The translations under genes and the position numbers were made by a program. Below are positions 24,067-36,000 of a DNA stretch of 64,000 nt, piece after piece. This DNA comes from Ipomoea triloba. Its lineage: Eukaryota > Streptophyta > Magnoliopsida > Solanales > Convolvulaceae. Where the stretch lies: assembly GCF_003576645.1 (NCBI RefSeq), contig NC_044923.1:17497150-17561149 (forward strand). Reading direction: 5' to 3'. A model generated the notes under the pieces. The model was not told where the DNA came from. It did no database searches and worked only from the letters and a program-made list of their open reading frames with translations. Positions within the stretch are counted from its first letter, which is position 1, and every line of letters starts with the position of its first letter.

Positions 24067-25185
24067 TTAAATAAATGTGTGTGAGAAGATGAATAAAAAT
24101 CCAAGAACAATGAATAGCAAACGGTGGCCCCACAATGAAGAGGAGGAGTAGGCCCCACTAGTGTCATTTCCCTGTCCCGGCGTCAAGACGGAAGTTGTGC
24201 CGTTAAAACTCGGGTTTGACCCGTAAAGCACTTGGATCCCCTGAATATCATCTTGAGCGAGTTCCACTTTCCGGGTCGCGGATCCTAGGGTCGGGTACAT
24301 AATCGAATCCTCTACCGACGAGTGACCCAAACCCAACAAATGCCCGATTTCGTGAACCGCAACGGACTCCATATCCACGGCGGAGAGAATCGACGCCGGC
24401 GCGTTAAGGAAGTTTCCGTCGAGCACCCAATCCTCGTCGCCGTCCATGTGGAGATGCCCGGACGGCGGGGAGAACGCGTGGGCTAACGTGCCCATCGACC
24501 CGTCGAACGCCTCGCCGTCGCCGTGGTCGCCGGTGTAGAATCCGATCTTGATATCCGCCGACCGGTAAACCTCCGTTTGAGTGAAAGTTATGGGTATAAC
24601 CTCCGACCACCGCTCAAACGCGCGCGTGAACACGCTCTTCACGGTGGCGGTCAGCTGGTTTCCCGGCAGAAACGCGTAGGTGAGCTCGGAGGTCCCCGCC
24701 GGCCACCGTGGCTGTCCGGGGAAGAACGAGTAATGCGCCACCGTGTGCACCGTCGTCGGCGGCGGCGCCGCCTTGCCGGAGGCCATGGTGGAGGAGCCGT
24801 TGACGATATCGGCGTTGCCGCAGCGGGGGCGCATCATGTGCTGAATGGTCGGCGCGTCGAGCTCACCGCTGGTGTTGAGGTTGAAATTGAGCTGGTAAGT
24901 CTTGATAGCCGACTCGAGCAAGTCGTCGAAGTCGTCGGTGAAGTTGGAGCCGGAGTGGTTCCCAATGTAGCCGAAGTAGTGGAAGTAGTTCTTGAGCCTG
25001 GCTAAGCCGTCGACTTTCTGGCCGGCGTGGCAGCCGAGGAATTTATTGAAAACGCCCCACGCGCTGCCATTTCCGGCCAAAGAGCGTGGAATGGAAGTGA
25101 TATTGGGGAAGAAATGGGCATCGCCGAAACTGGAGAAGACAAGGAGTGCTGTAATGAAACCGTAAATAATGGAAGAAATCTTCAT
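24067..25185 (-). CDS. Matrix metalloproteinase (plant MMP, zinc endopeptidase)
   Basis: A secreted or membrane-anchored zinc protease that would remodel the extracellular matrix or process apoplastic proteins. The single open exon encodes 372 residues, normal for plant MMPs, which are usually intronless. A hydrophobic signal peptide covers about residues 1-23. The propeptide carries the cysteine switch PRCG at 120-123, which holds the zyme latent. The catalytic motif HEIGHLLGLGH at 278-288 supplies the three zinc histidines, followed by the Met-turn SIMYP near 295-299. The C-terminus ends in a hydrophobic tail (about 352-372) after a Ser-rich segment, the pattern of a GPI-anchor signal. No hemopexin domain, as usual in plants. 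The gene is much more GC-rich than its surroundings; the long antisense open frame is a by-product. All key residues are present. Confidence 0.96.
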   Translation of the reverse strand: MKISSIIYGFITALLVFSSFGDAHFFPNITSIPRSLAGNGSAWGVFNKFLGCHAGQKVDGLARLKNYFHYFGYIGNHSGSNFTDDFDDLLESAIKTYQLNFNLNTSGELDAPTIQHMMRPRCGNADIVNGSSTMASGKAAPPPTTVHTVAHYSFFPGQPRWPAGTSELTYAFLPGNQLTATVKSVFTRAFERWSEVIPITFTQTEVYRSADIKIGFYTGDHGDGEAFDGSMGTLAHAFSPPSGHLHMDGDEDWVLDGNFLNAPASILSAVDMESVAVHEIGHLLGLGHSSVEDSIMYPTLGSATRKVELAQDDIQGIQVLYGSNPSFNGTTSVLTPGQGNDTSGAYSSSSLWGHRLLFIVLGFLFIFSHTFI

Positions 25186-25232
25186 ATTGAAAATGGGTTT
25201 TATTTTAATTAGAAGAGATGGAGATATATATG

Positions 25233-25267
<35 letters not shown>

Positions 25268-25268
25268 G
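25186..25268 (-). promoter_or_regulatory. 5' flank of the metalloproteinase with (AT)n(GA)n repeat
   Basis: Immediately upstream of the start codon are a T-rich leader and a TA run passing into GA repeats (about 25224-25267). GA/CT repeats are common in plant 5' leaders and core promoters. No transcription start can be assigned. Confidence 0.4.
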
Positions 25269-26770
25269 TAGGAGTTTTCTAAGTGGCCGGCGATATGGAT
25301 TGACTGTTGCTTGTCGCGTTTTCGTGTGAACTTTGTAAGCTTCGTTTGATGGCTTGACTGCTTCTCAGTCTTACGATGTTTCTATGTATTTTAATGACAC
25401 TTGCACCCTTTTAAAGTTACCTCCAGATTGTTTTTTGTTTTCTGTTTTTTGTTTTTTATTTTTATTTTTTGAAAACTACCTCGACATTATTAGATTTTAG
25501 ACAAATGCAGAAGATCGAGTCTTAATCGTTTTAATGTGAAAAGTCACACTCAATATGATGAGCTATTTAATGGATCGCTGAGTAGTTGTGATTGACAAAA
25601 ATTTTTGTGAATGAGACGGATTAAGTTAAGATGAAATGTAATACTAAATCAGAAATAAAATGTTTACTAATGAGAAAATGTAATACTTTTACAATAATAA
25701 AAAGTATTTGCCCTTATAAGTACAACATTACTTATAAGGGAAATTTAATACTTTTGATGAAAAAATAATACTTTTGAAGTTTTAGGATTAGTAGTAACTC
25801 AATATAATTCTAAGTGATAAAAACGGCAAGACGTGCAATTGACCTATTTGTCACTGTCAATGAACTAGTTCAAAACGTGGTGCAGGGAGATTTTAATACG
25901 CAAGAATAAAATCAAGAAGAGAGTAAACATCCATATGAATCCAGTGGATTTGTTGTCCCAGTTTGAAATAATCATTCATACAGCTGGGGGAACCACAATA
26001 TGGTAAGTCCATCTCTTCATTCATATCAAAACCAAACATGTTTACCAAACAATTTGATACGATATAACACTTCAATTTCACCATTGATCCCCAACCTTCC
26101 AAGTGCATTGAAGTTTCTTGAAGAGGTGGTGACAAATCTCCCGATCTTGTCAAGTTGAGGCCCCCCTCAACTGTTGCTCTCTCCCAAGTACACGATTGTG
26201 GTTTCTAGCCCAAAATCATCATAGCTTCAAATTCAACTTGAATAGGGATGTAATCCAACAAGCTGCTCCGGTTAAACTTTATGGAAGAAGAATCTTGAAA
26301 AAATTTCTCAATGTAAATCTTGGAGAGTCATGATCATTTTGATTGGTAAATGCCAGATGTTCTTCCGCATTCTATTGTAACAGAGATTAATTGTTTTGGA
26401 CTGCCCTTTGAACTGGTCTTGTCACCTGATTCATGTCTTGATATTGCGTATTCTTATCTGGTTCACTCCTTGTTCTTCAGTCTTCGTCTTCCGATACTGA
26501 ACTAAGTCTATTATTCTATGGTACAGACACAATCTAATACAAATACAAATTTTAAAGAACCTAAGTGATCTTCTGAACTAGATCTCTACTGTATTATTGT
26601 TCCATAAATCAAAACAACTAGGAGGAGTAAAAATCATTTTTCTCAATGATTTATTTTATTAACACTTTTATATCAAAAAATAAAAGTATATTTTTCCCAA
26701 ACATTTTATTCCCGATTTAGTATTACATTTACTAGTATAAAAGAAAAAACTCTCTTCTCTCTCTAAAACT
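25269..26770. other. Intergenic stretch with an unrecognised minus-strand open frame
   Basis: An 86-codon minus-strand frame at 25893-26153 (residues such as GFDMNEEMDLPYCGSP) reads like a gene fragment, perhaps the C-terminal part of a protein, but I recognise no family. Sequence to 26400 could hold a further exon of it but shows no clean splice chain. The rest is AT-rich and without a recognised feature. Confidence 0.35.
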
Positions 26771-26773
26771 AAC

Positions 26774-27535
26774 GCCCTAAGTTATGGTAATACTCACTTT
26801 TCGTTCCTAAGTTCTCATTGACGTTGCAGTTTTCGTCCCTGAGTTATTCAAATTGCAAATTCCGTCCCTAAGCTATCATTGCGTTGCACTTTTCGTCCCT
26901 AACTTATGTTTGCAAACTTCGGTAAACTTTCGTTTTAAAAAAATTTTAATCGAACTTTTTCAGTAAACTTCGTTAAAAAAAATTGGTATTGAACCGGAAA
27001 AGTTCGATTAAAAATTTTTTAAACGAAAATTTATCGAAGTAGTTTTCGTCCCTAACTTAAGTTTGCAAACTTCGGTAAACTTTCGTTTTAAAAAAATTTT
27101 AATCGAATTTTTTCAGTAAACTTCGTTAAAAAAAATTTGGCATTGAACCGGAAAAGTTCGATTAAAAATTTTTTAAACGAAAATTTACCAAAGTAGTTTT
27201 CGTCCCTAACTAGTTTGCAAACTTCGGTAAATTTTCGTTTTAAAAAATTTTTAATCGAACTTTTTCAGTAAACTTCATTAAACAAATTGGCATTGAACTG
27301 GAAAAGTTCGATTAAAAATTTTTTAAACGAAAATTTACTGAAGTTTGCACACTAGTTAGGGACAAAAAGTGCAACGCAATGATAACTTAGAGACGAAATT
27401 TGCAATTCGAATAACTCAGGGACGAAAAGTGCAACGCCAATGAGAACTTAGGGACGAAAAGTGAGTATTACCATAACTTAGGGAAGAATTCTACAATTAC
27501 CCTATAACTTAGGGACGAAAAATGTAATTTTCCCA
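26774..27535. mobile_element. Foldback element with internal tandem palindromes
   Basis: The left end (CCCTAAGTTATGGTAATACTC, then TTCGTCCCTAAG-type blocks) is repeated inverted at the right up to about 27483, an inverted end of roughly 130 bp. Between them (about 26923-27357) are three tandem copies of a ~150-bp unit; each has a GTTTGCAAACTTCGGTAAA arm and its complement, so each is itself a hairpin. No coding region. Confidence 0.8.
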
Positions 27536-27540
27536 TATTT

Positions 27541-28299
27541 CTATTTTCAATTATTTCTCTTGCTTGGACCATACCCTCTTTAGTCTCCACAATTTATTAA
27601 TTTGAAAAAACAAGAGGAGGAAAAAAAAAAAGCATCTTTAAAATAACCTAGTCGTACATTCGTCATTTGTGAACGAAAACACCGGAAAAAGTCAAAGGTT
27701 TATACTAAAAGTCGTAGCCTCGTAGGATGTTTCTCTGTAATCTGTATGTTGCAGTGTTGTACACTTAAAAAATCTAACACTTTTCCTTTCCAAAAAAAAA
27801 AAAGAATCCAACACTTTTTTTAATTAATGAACTGTGCAAGACTTTGGAGCTAAGTCTTCCCCCCTCCCCCCTTGGTAGTAGATCAAGTTACCTCCTCTTA
27901 GTTTTTTATCGACTAGGACCACAAGAGAATTCAGTTCATACTTTTAGTTATAACTATGAATTTCTCTTATAACATTAAAAAAAATATTATAATTAGCGCC
28001 TCAAAATGTGTGGAGTATGGTTCGAAGCATATCACCAAATCACTAATTAGAGCTAATGTAACAATATTTTTATTTGAATTTATTGGTTTATGTTATTTAA
28101 ATTTGCCAAGGTGCTATACATCATACATTTTTATTTGTTTAAAAATTTATATAAACCAACAATTCTGAGAAATCACCATATCAACTCTAATTTATACATA
28201 GATGTCAACTGATCACCAGGTTAACTAATGTATTATAGATGAATTAGGTTATGAATGCAAAATTCCGATCAAAAATCAATTCTTTGTTATTTATATGTC
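27541..28299. repeat. Local repeat unit, copy 1 (partial)
   Basis: Landmarks TCTTGCTTGGACC, AAATAACCTAGTCGTACATTCGTC, CAACACTTTTT and AACTGTGCAAGACTTTGGAG appear here and again at 28300-29750, 36757-36900, 37410-38395 and 55255-56700. The segment has no gene. It also holds a 70-codon open frame without recognisable domain. Confidence 0.7.
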
Positions 28300-29747
28300 A
28301 ATTATTTCTCTTGCTTGGACCGTACCCTCTTTAGTTTCCACAATTTATTAATTTGAAAAAAGAAAAAAGAGGAAAAAAAAAAACATCTTTAAAATAACCT
28401 AGTCGTACATTCGTCATTTGTGAACGAGAACACCGGAAAAAGTCAAAGGTTTATTCTAAAAGTCGTAGGATGTTTCTCTGTATGTTGCAGTGTTGCACAC
28501 TTAAAATCAAACACTTCTCCTTTCAAAAAAATAAAAAAATAAAATCCAACACTTTTTTTTTTATTAATGAACTGTGCAAGACTTTGGAGCTAAGTCTCCC
28601 CCCACACCCCCTTCCCTCCCTTTTGGTAGTAGATCAATAATTTTTTACTCATTTTGATTTTGGAACGGACCAAGTAAACTTAATATCACGGGAATAGAGT
28701 TCGACGTAGCACACAACGTTCGTGCAGCGTCTCGGGACTCCTCATGCCCTGCGGACCAGCCTTACCCGCATATGTGCCAAACTGATTACACCCTGCCATA
28801 GGCTCGTTTCTCGACAATAGCTCCCGACCAATTGTGCCCTTCGACGCATCGATCCCATTTATAGTCAAGTATAAGTCAAGTCCAATACTAGTGACAAATT
28901 CTCCAAACTAAACTGAGTCGGCATGCCTAACTCGGCCAGACCTTAGCGTCTAAGGCAGAACAACCCTTAACGCTATTGATGTCCCTTTACCCAATTAGTA
29001 AGCTAACCAGTTAGCTCATTCATCAATCATTATTGCATGGACCATGGTTCACACAGCTGAAGGTACATTATTTTAGGGTACATTATTTTTGTACTGAAGG
29101 TACATTATTTTATGGTACTATAAAATAATGTACCTTCAGTACAAAAATAATGTTCCTTCAGTACAAAAATAATGTACATTATATTCATGGTCCACACAGC
29201 TATGTGGACCATGGTCCACAGAATAATTTGCCCTCATTCATTCATTGGGTCTTAACACGGTCACGTACGTAAAACCGTAACTTTCCAATTATTTGGAAAT
29301 ATTCAATTACATACAAAAAAAAAATGCAATTAGTATGACCAATTAAACTCCAAAAAATTGCAATTAGTACTTAGGTAACTTCAAAGTAAATAGTCACACA
29401 CACATATATACATACATATATACATTACTAGAGTTAATGTGACGGTTTTTATTTAAACTGTTATTAGCTTATGTAATTTTAAATAAAATAGACAAAAAAA
29501 ATCTGGAACTTCCGTTAGCCATGAACGAGAATCAAATTAAAGTCTCACCCATGTTCCAAAAAAAAAAAAATTTACATAGGCCAACAAACTCATAAAAAAA
29601 TAATAAAAAAATAAAAACAATTCTAGTTTATACGTGTATGTCAATCAATCAGGCAAGTTACCTATGAAGAATGCTTAAAAGTTTAACCTAATATGATTTT
29701 CGATCCAAATTCAACCCAACATTATCCCTCTTGCCTGGAACATTCCA
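28300..29747. repeat. Local repeat unit, copy 2
   Basis: This copy shows all landmarks of the unit, including CTAGAGTTAATGTGACGG near 29430 and CATGAACGAGAATCAAA near 29521. It contains a higher-GC insert at about 28680-28985 that I do not recognise and a Mutator-like MITE at 29024-29232. Its right part is split by the LINE; the continuation resumes at about 36757. Confidence 0.65.
29024..29232. mobile_element. Mutator-like MITE (209 bp, hairpin)
   Basis: It begins CAATCATTATTGCATGGACC and ends, read inward, GGCAAATTATTCTGTGGACC. The flanks CTCATTCAT at 29015-29023 and 29233-29241 are a perfect 9-bp duplication. The interior is an inverted repeat of TACATTATTTTNGTAC-type blocks, so the whole element folds on itself. 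It shows the same pair of unlike end types as the other family members. Confidence 0.9.
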
Positions 29748-29759
29748 TCCTTTTTTTTT

Positions 29760-30061
29760 TATGAGTTTGTTGGCCTATGTTTACAAGAAAGACAGGAGGT
29801 GTATCTAACCACTCTCCGCAACCTGACTCAGAAATGGCCACCCTAGCAATCGTGTGGGCAGCACAATTCGCAGATCGCTTAACAAACTGAAATTTAACAT
29901 CACCAATCATAGATGCTAAAGTTTTGATATCATCTACTAATAATCCAAAAGCAGAATTAAAAGAAATAGAATGAAGTGCATTAAAAACAAGCTGGGAATC
30001 CATCTCAACTTCGACCGTCCCCACACCAGTGTCCTTTAGCCAACTTAGCGCCTCCCGAATA
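29760..30061 (-). pseudogene. LINE RNase H C-terminal half
   Basis: On the minus strand the frame from 30061 encodes IREALSWLKD, EVEMDSQLV and FVKRSANCAAH, the usual C-terminal part of plant LINE RNase H. The upstream half ends at 33008. The 2936-bp solo LTR and one copy of its 5-bp target duplication lie between. An open frame that seems to start at 30168 merely runs in from the LTR. Confidence 0.8.
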
Positions 30062-30066
30062 CTTAA

Positions 30067-33002
30067 TGTAACACCCCAATTTTCACATCTTGGATTTATT
30101 ACAAAATCCTTAAAATATAATACATTGCGGAAGCGTCTAACCAGCAGAAAACTGGGTGTTACCGCCACGCTTAGGTATCTTTCCTATACCTAAACGCTAA
30201 GGCTAAACTTACAACCTCAAATAACCATATCAATATCCAGATATGTACATATGGAAATAATCCTTCCAGAGTGTCTATTCTAGGATAGAGTAATCTTCAA
30301 CCTCGACTCCCATCCTATTTAAAGCTCATCGGCCACAGGGGCCCACGCTAGACTGCATCTAATAAAGGACACAATGAAGTGTAGTTAGCGCGACGGCTAA
30401 GTAAGGAAATCCATTGTCACTCGAAAGTAAACAAAGGTTTCGAAAAACATAATTTCCAGAAAATGTAACTTTACCCAACGGTTGCATTCTACCTGCAACA
30501 GTTATAAATAGCAACTTGCATACATTATGAGCACAATTCAGTAACGTCTCATGTCATTTCCCTCTTGACAAGGTCATTTAGTAATCATTTTCATACCCAG
30601 TAATATATTGTTAAACAATTAAGCATAATAGTAAGTAGTAAGAAACATAAATCACACATCTTGCTTGTAATCACTTTAGTAGAAAAACCTTTCCCTCATA
30701 ATAAAATCCTCATCACTTTTCACTTTTCAAAAAGAGAGATCACCCACAACCTTTGGGTACTTAAAAACTTATCACATCTTTCTTTCCCGTAGCTACAGCG
30801 TAACTACATTCATATTTCAAAATTCCACTTAGTCCTAGATAGAAAGTGTGAGGCCTTTGGAGTCCTTTCTCCACTTTTGACCACTTGGATCGTTGAACTC
30901 GGGTTCAGTGGTCATCGCCCGGTCTAATACTGATCCCCTGGACTTATAGGAGCGTTGGAATGATTCCTAGCTAGCCTCACTAGGTTCATAAGAACGACAC
31001 CTACCCGAACATAGAGTGACTATACTTAAGTGTGCACACCCCCGTAGGAGTACTTTTTCCTTCCGGGTGATATAGTACTCGGCGAATCGACTTCGCCCAC
31101 AGTATGATTGATCATACACATAATTACCATGCGGAATAGGCACTTTAAGCTCATCTTTATTCCGTGGTTAACAAGATCCTTCACCACTTTTACTAGAACT
31201 AAGGTTTGAAAACATTTTCCTTCCTTTTCCCTTTCCTTGAGTCAAAATCACTTTTTAGACATTTCCCACAAAATCAAGTCCTCCTTTGAAATCAATCACC
31301 ATTCTTAACTTAGTTCAAAAGTCTTGTCTCTCAAAACATTTTGCTCAAAACATTTCCCAAAATACACATATTGGTTAATGATTTGTTCATTTCGAAAACC
31401 AAGTAACGAGAGTCACATTATTCCTTAAAACATGATTTTTCTTTCAAATGAATTATGACATCCCAAAACCTCGTTACTAATTTTATTACAAATTATATTT
31501 GTCAAAATTGTTTCTAACCATTCTTTTTCAGAAAATTTCAGCTTGGCGCAATCCGAAAGATTGAGCCGGTAAAAATAGTTCCCGAACTCTTTTTCACTTG
31601 AAATTTTTATGGTAGAACCCCAACTTATAGTACTTGATGTCCATAAAAAGTTTTGGTCATTTTGATCCACGAATAGACACAGAAAATTACATTTTTGCCC
31701 TTGGCAGTGTGCTGTCCAGAGTTTTTCTCTCTGGACCAGTTTTGGAAAAAAATTCGAAAACCATACTTATACTACTCCGATCATTATGAAATTTTATATG
31801 CGGGTTCTACACTTATAGAACTACATGTCTAAAAAAAATGGGATCAAAATACCTTACCGATTTTTCCCAGTAAATCTCGGAAGTTACTGCCAGAGACTAT
31901 CCTTATTTCTTTTCACTATTTTCACAAGTATAAGCCTATATGAGCATAAATACAACATATACATGCATAAATTAGCTATGGACATGCCTAGTAAATTTAC
32001 CAAAAATCAAGGTAGAGAATTTGAGCCAACTTTTAGATCTATAACATAGCACATAATTTTCACTGTAAAATTTTCCTATCATGTAATTTCCTAGCATATT
32101 GTCACCTTCAGTGATTGAGCCAACTTAAGGGATTCCTTACCTCGATAGAAGATTTCTAAAACCGATAGAAGTGTAGATCTTTCTCTCGATCAAAGTCCCT
32201 ACAAAACATCACCATAACAACAATATTTTCATGCACTAAACATTAACACTTAAGTTCTAGAGATGAATAAATCTAACAAAGTCTAGGATCTTACTTACAC
32301 TTAATCCTTGAGTAAGAAAAATATTTTGGTGCTCCTTGATCACAATGGAAGACTAAAATTATTTCTCTTCTTCTTTCTCTAAGTGTAAAATCCGAAAATG
32401 AGAGAGAGATAGGTGATCTTGGTGTGATTTTGTTCTTGTACTACAAGTAACAAGTGCAACTAGGCCATACTTCCATTAATGCCTCATTAATTGCTCAATC
32501 CAACTTAGATTTACTTGCCACATGTCAACACTCCATGAAGTCCTTACAAGATCTCAAATCTAATTGGCCAGTTTATGCTTAAATCAGATGAATGTTCGGA
32601 GGATTATAACTTAATTCGGGAAAATTCTAATACCAAAATTATCGTAAAAATATTCCCGTCGCAAATCACCAATTTTGGAAATTTTCCGGTAATCCGCCAA
32701 ATCTAGGTTCAGAGTCCGTAACAATTTATCCCTTACAGTCCATTTAAGATCTTCCTTGAACTAACTAGAAATTCAGGCTTGATCGTATGATACTTAATAA
32801 TCCCAATTCTAGAAAATTCGAACTGAATCTATATCCTTAAAATTTCTCGGTTCGTGACCGGTACGTAGTTCGCAGCTTATCGATAATTAGTCTTACTAAA
32901 AAAACTCCTTCTGAAGTACCGAGAGATCATCTCATAAGTGTCATAGCTTAAAAAAAATATTTTCGAGCCTAAACTTTGTCGGAAAAAAACCGAGGGGTTA
33001 CA
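30067..33002. mobile_element. Large solo LTR (2936 bp)
   Basis: It begins TGTAACACCCC and ends GGGGTTACA, the TG...CA form with matching inverted tips. The flanks CTTAA at 30062-30066 and 33003-33007 are a perfect 5-bp target duplication. The inside has no retrotransposon coding region and no internal direct repeat that would mark a second LTR. A solo LTR of a large Ty3-type element fits best; a non-coding large retrotransposon derivative is possible. It splits the LINE RNase H region. Confidence 0.85.
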
Positions 33003-33007
33003 CTTAA

Positions 33008-36000
33008 AGCTTCAGCTTCTTTAACAGAATAAATCCCCGGTTTAAGCATACTTTTGCTGCTAGGAACTAGCCTCCATCGTCTCTCAGAATCCAACCCAAA
33101 CCCATAACTCTGTTATCATTATTCAAAGCAACGTCCGTATTCAATTTTAACCAACCATGCTGCGGTTTGCGCCATTTTGTTGCCATGCTACATGATACAA
33201 CAACCAGGGGATTAGCATTCGCCAATTTCCAATTCGCCAGAAATAACAAAGCCCTTTGCAGTACTGTATTCAATTCAAAAGCAATTCCTTTCCACACAAA
33301 ATCATTCCTACTTCCCCAAATTCCCCAACAAGCCATAACAAACTTATCCAGCAAATCATCATTCAAAATATTAATACAATTAAAAAACCAATTACTAACA
33401 TCATGGTCATTTGCATGGGGAGAATAGACACACCTAATTTATTCCATGCACTAATAGCTTCTGGGCATTTTCCAAACATGTGCATCGCACTTTCATCCTC
33501 CCTCCTACACATATGACAAGTTAGTAAGCAGACAACATGTTTTGAGAACAAAGCATCCCGGGTTGGAAGAAAAGATGAGACCAATTGCCAACAAAAAGTT
33601 TTAACCTATTTGCAGATTCCAAATCTTAGTCCAAGGTCGGCTCTCAGGATCCACCTTTGTGAGTTGCTTATAGCATGATTTAACTGAATAGTCCCCCTGT
33701 GATCCCAAAACCAAATCCAGTCATCATGAGGCTTACGAACACTAATAGGAATGTTCAAAATAAGATTAGCATCTCGTGGATCAAAAATATCTTTAACACA
33801 ATCCACATCCCAATTCGTACCTTGCACATTAAGAAGATAAGAGACCGGTGCATTAAAAATGGACTCATGTAATATGGTCTGAACATATGGATTTTCTTCC
33901 GTAGGTAACCACGGGTCCGGTCCAATCTTAGTATCATTTCCATTTCCATTTCCAATCCGTCTTCGACACCCCTCCATAATAATCTGCTGAACTTCCATCA
34001 AGCTTCTCCAAATATAAGAGGGATTACTACCCTCCCTTGCATCAAAGTAGGTACAGTTTGGAAAGTATCGTGCTTTAAAGACACGAGCTACAAGAGAATT
34101 AGGTAAAGTGATAAGCCGCCATGCCTGTTTCCCAAGTAGAGCTTTGTTCATTTCATGCAGCTTCCTAAACCCCATGCCACCATTTGCTTTCGGACAACAT
34201 AAACCATTCCAAGAACGCCATCTAATTCCTTTGCCATTACCAACAGATCCGGTCCACCAATACTCATTCATAATAGTTTCAATGTCTTTGCACAGACCAA
34301 CTGGTAAAAGAAAAATCATCATTGCATAGCTAGGCATAGCTTGAATGACATTTTTTAGGAGAACCTCTCTGCCTGCCCTTGATAAAAACTTAGCATTCCA
34401 ACTTCGTACTCGGGTTAGAATTCGGTCTTTTAAAAAACCAAGTATTTCCTTTTTTCGCCTTCCCACCAGGGATGGTAGACCAAGATATTTACCACTAGTA
34501 TTTCCTTCCGCCACCCCAAGTCTATCCACCAATTCACCCCGAACATGCTGACTGACGTTCGTACTGAAGCAAATAGCGAATTTTTCATAATTAATAACCT
34601 GTCCAGAAGCTGCTGCATAAGTATCAAGCACATATCGCATTTGTTCACTTTCCCGTGAATTTGCACGCAGAAAGAGAAAACAATCATCTGCAAAAAGCAG
34701 ATGAGAAATTGGTGGTGCGCCTCTTGCGATACAAATCCCATGCAACTTCCCGCTACTCATATTCTTTTCAATCAACGCACTTAACCCCTCAACAACAAAT
34801 AGGAAAAGATACTGCGAGAGTGGATCACCTTGCCGTAGGCCTCTACCGGGAATAATTGGACCAAGTTGACGCTGCTCATGCAATATATGATATTTAACTG
34901 AGGTTACTGTTTCAAGAAGAATATCAATCCATCTGCGGGCAAACCCCATTTTAACCATTACTGCCTCTAAAAACCGCCATTCAACCCGGTCATAAGCTTT
35001 GCTCATATCAACCTTCATAGCAACCATACCCTCACGACCTTGAGTCTTACGCTTTAAAAAATGGTGCACTTCATAAGCTAGCATAATATTATCCGAAATC
35101 ATACGCCCAGGAACAAAGGCACTTTGCGCACAAGAGATAACCTTTTGAAGATGGAGTTTCAACCTGTTGGCACAAACCTTTGCAGCAATCTTATACACAA
35201 CATTGCAAAGTGCTATCGGTCGAAGATCTTTCATGGTCTCCGGACTGGCTTTCTTTGGAATCAGCACAATAAAAGTATCGTTGGCTTTCTCGGGAAGACT
35301 AGCTGTCTCAAGTAAATTCCTACAGAAAGAAGTTACTTCCCCCTAACAATATCCCAAAAATGTTGAAAAAATCCCGGCCCAAAACCATCCGGACCCGGGG
35401 ATTTGTCTGGGTGCATTTGGAAAACTGCAGTTCAGACCTCCTCCATACTTAATTGACAAAGAAGCTTTGCATTATCTTCGGTCGTGATCTGGGTAGGAAT
35501 ACAGTCAAGGACTTCCTGCATTTCACCTTGATTAGTTTGAAATAAATTAGCAAAATAGTCCACCATAACACTACCAATGCCGTCCACATCGTCAACCCAA
35601 TCTCCTGCCTCATTCTTTAATTTATAAATTTTATTCCTCCTTCTTCGGGATTTAACAGAATTATGAAAGAGTTTACTCCCCTTATACCAATGCTCCTTTG
35701 CCCGCTGTTTCCAAAAAGTATGTTGTTGATCAAGGAGACTAAGCAATTCCCGCTCAATAGAAGCATATGCAGCTAAACTGTCATCATCCCTCTTCGTATT
35801 TAATACCTCTAATTGGTCCTTGCACCAATTAATTCTACGCTGGAAACCTTTATTGTAATTCCGTCCCCAATGCCATATTGCACGGCCACAGGACTCAATT
35901 CTAGTAAGAGTATCAAGCCCCATCGTTGTAGACCAGCTTTGGGAAACTATCTCGCGGCACTGATGAAATGATCAACGAATCAGCTGTTGTAACCACCAGC

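Noticed and set aside
24523..25005. Long plus-strand open frame of 160 codons
   Set aside because: It is antisense to the metalloproteinase, in a GC-rich coding region where stops are rare on the other strand, and has no recognisable domain.
29722..30168. Stand-alone RNase H-like gene
   Set aside because: The RNase H residues are the C-terminus of the interrupted LINE; the apparent N-terminus is solo LTR sequence.
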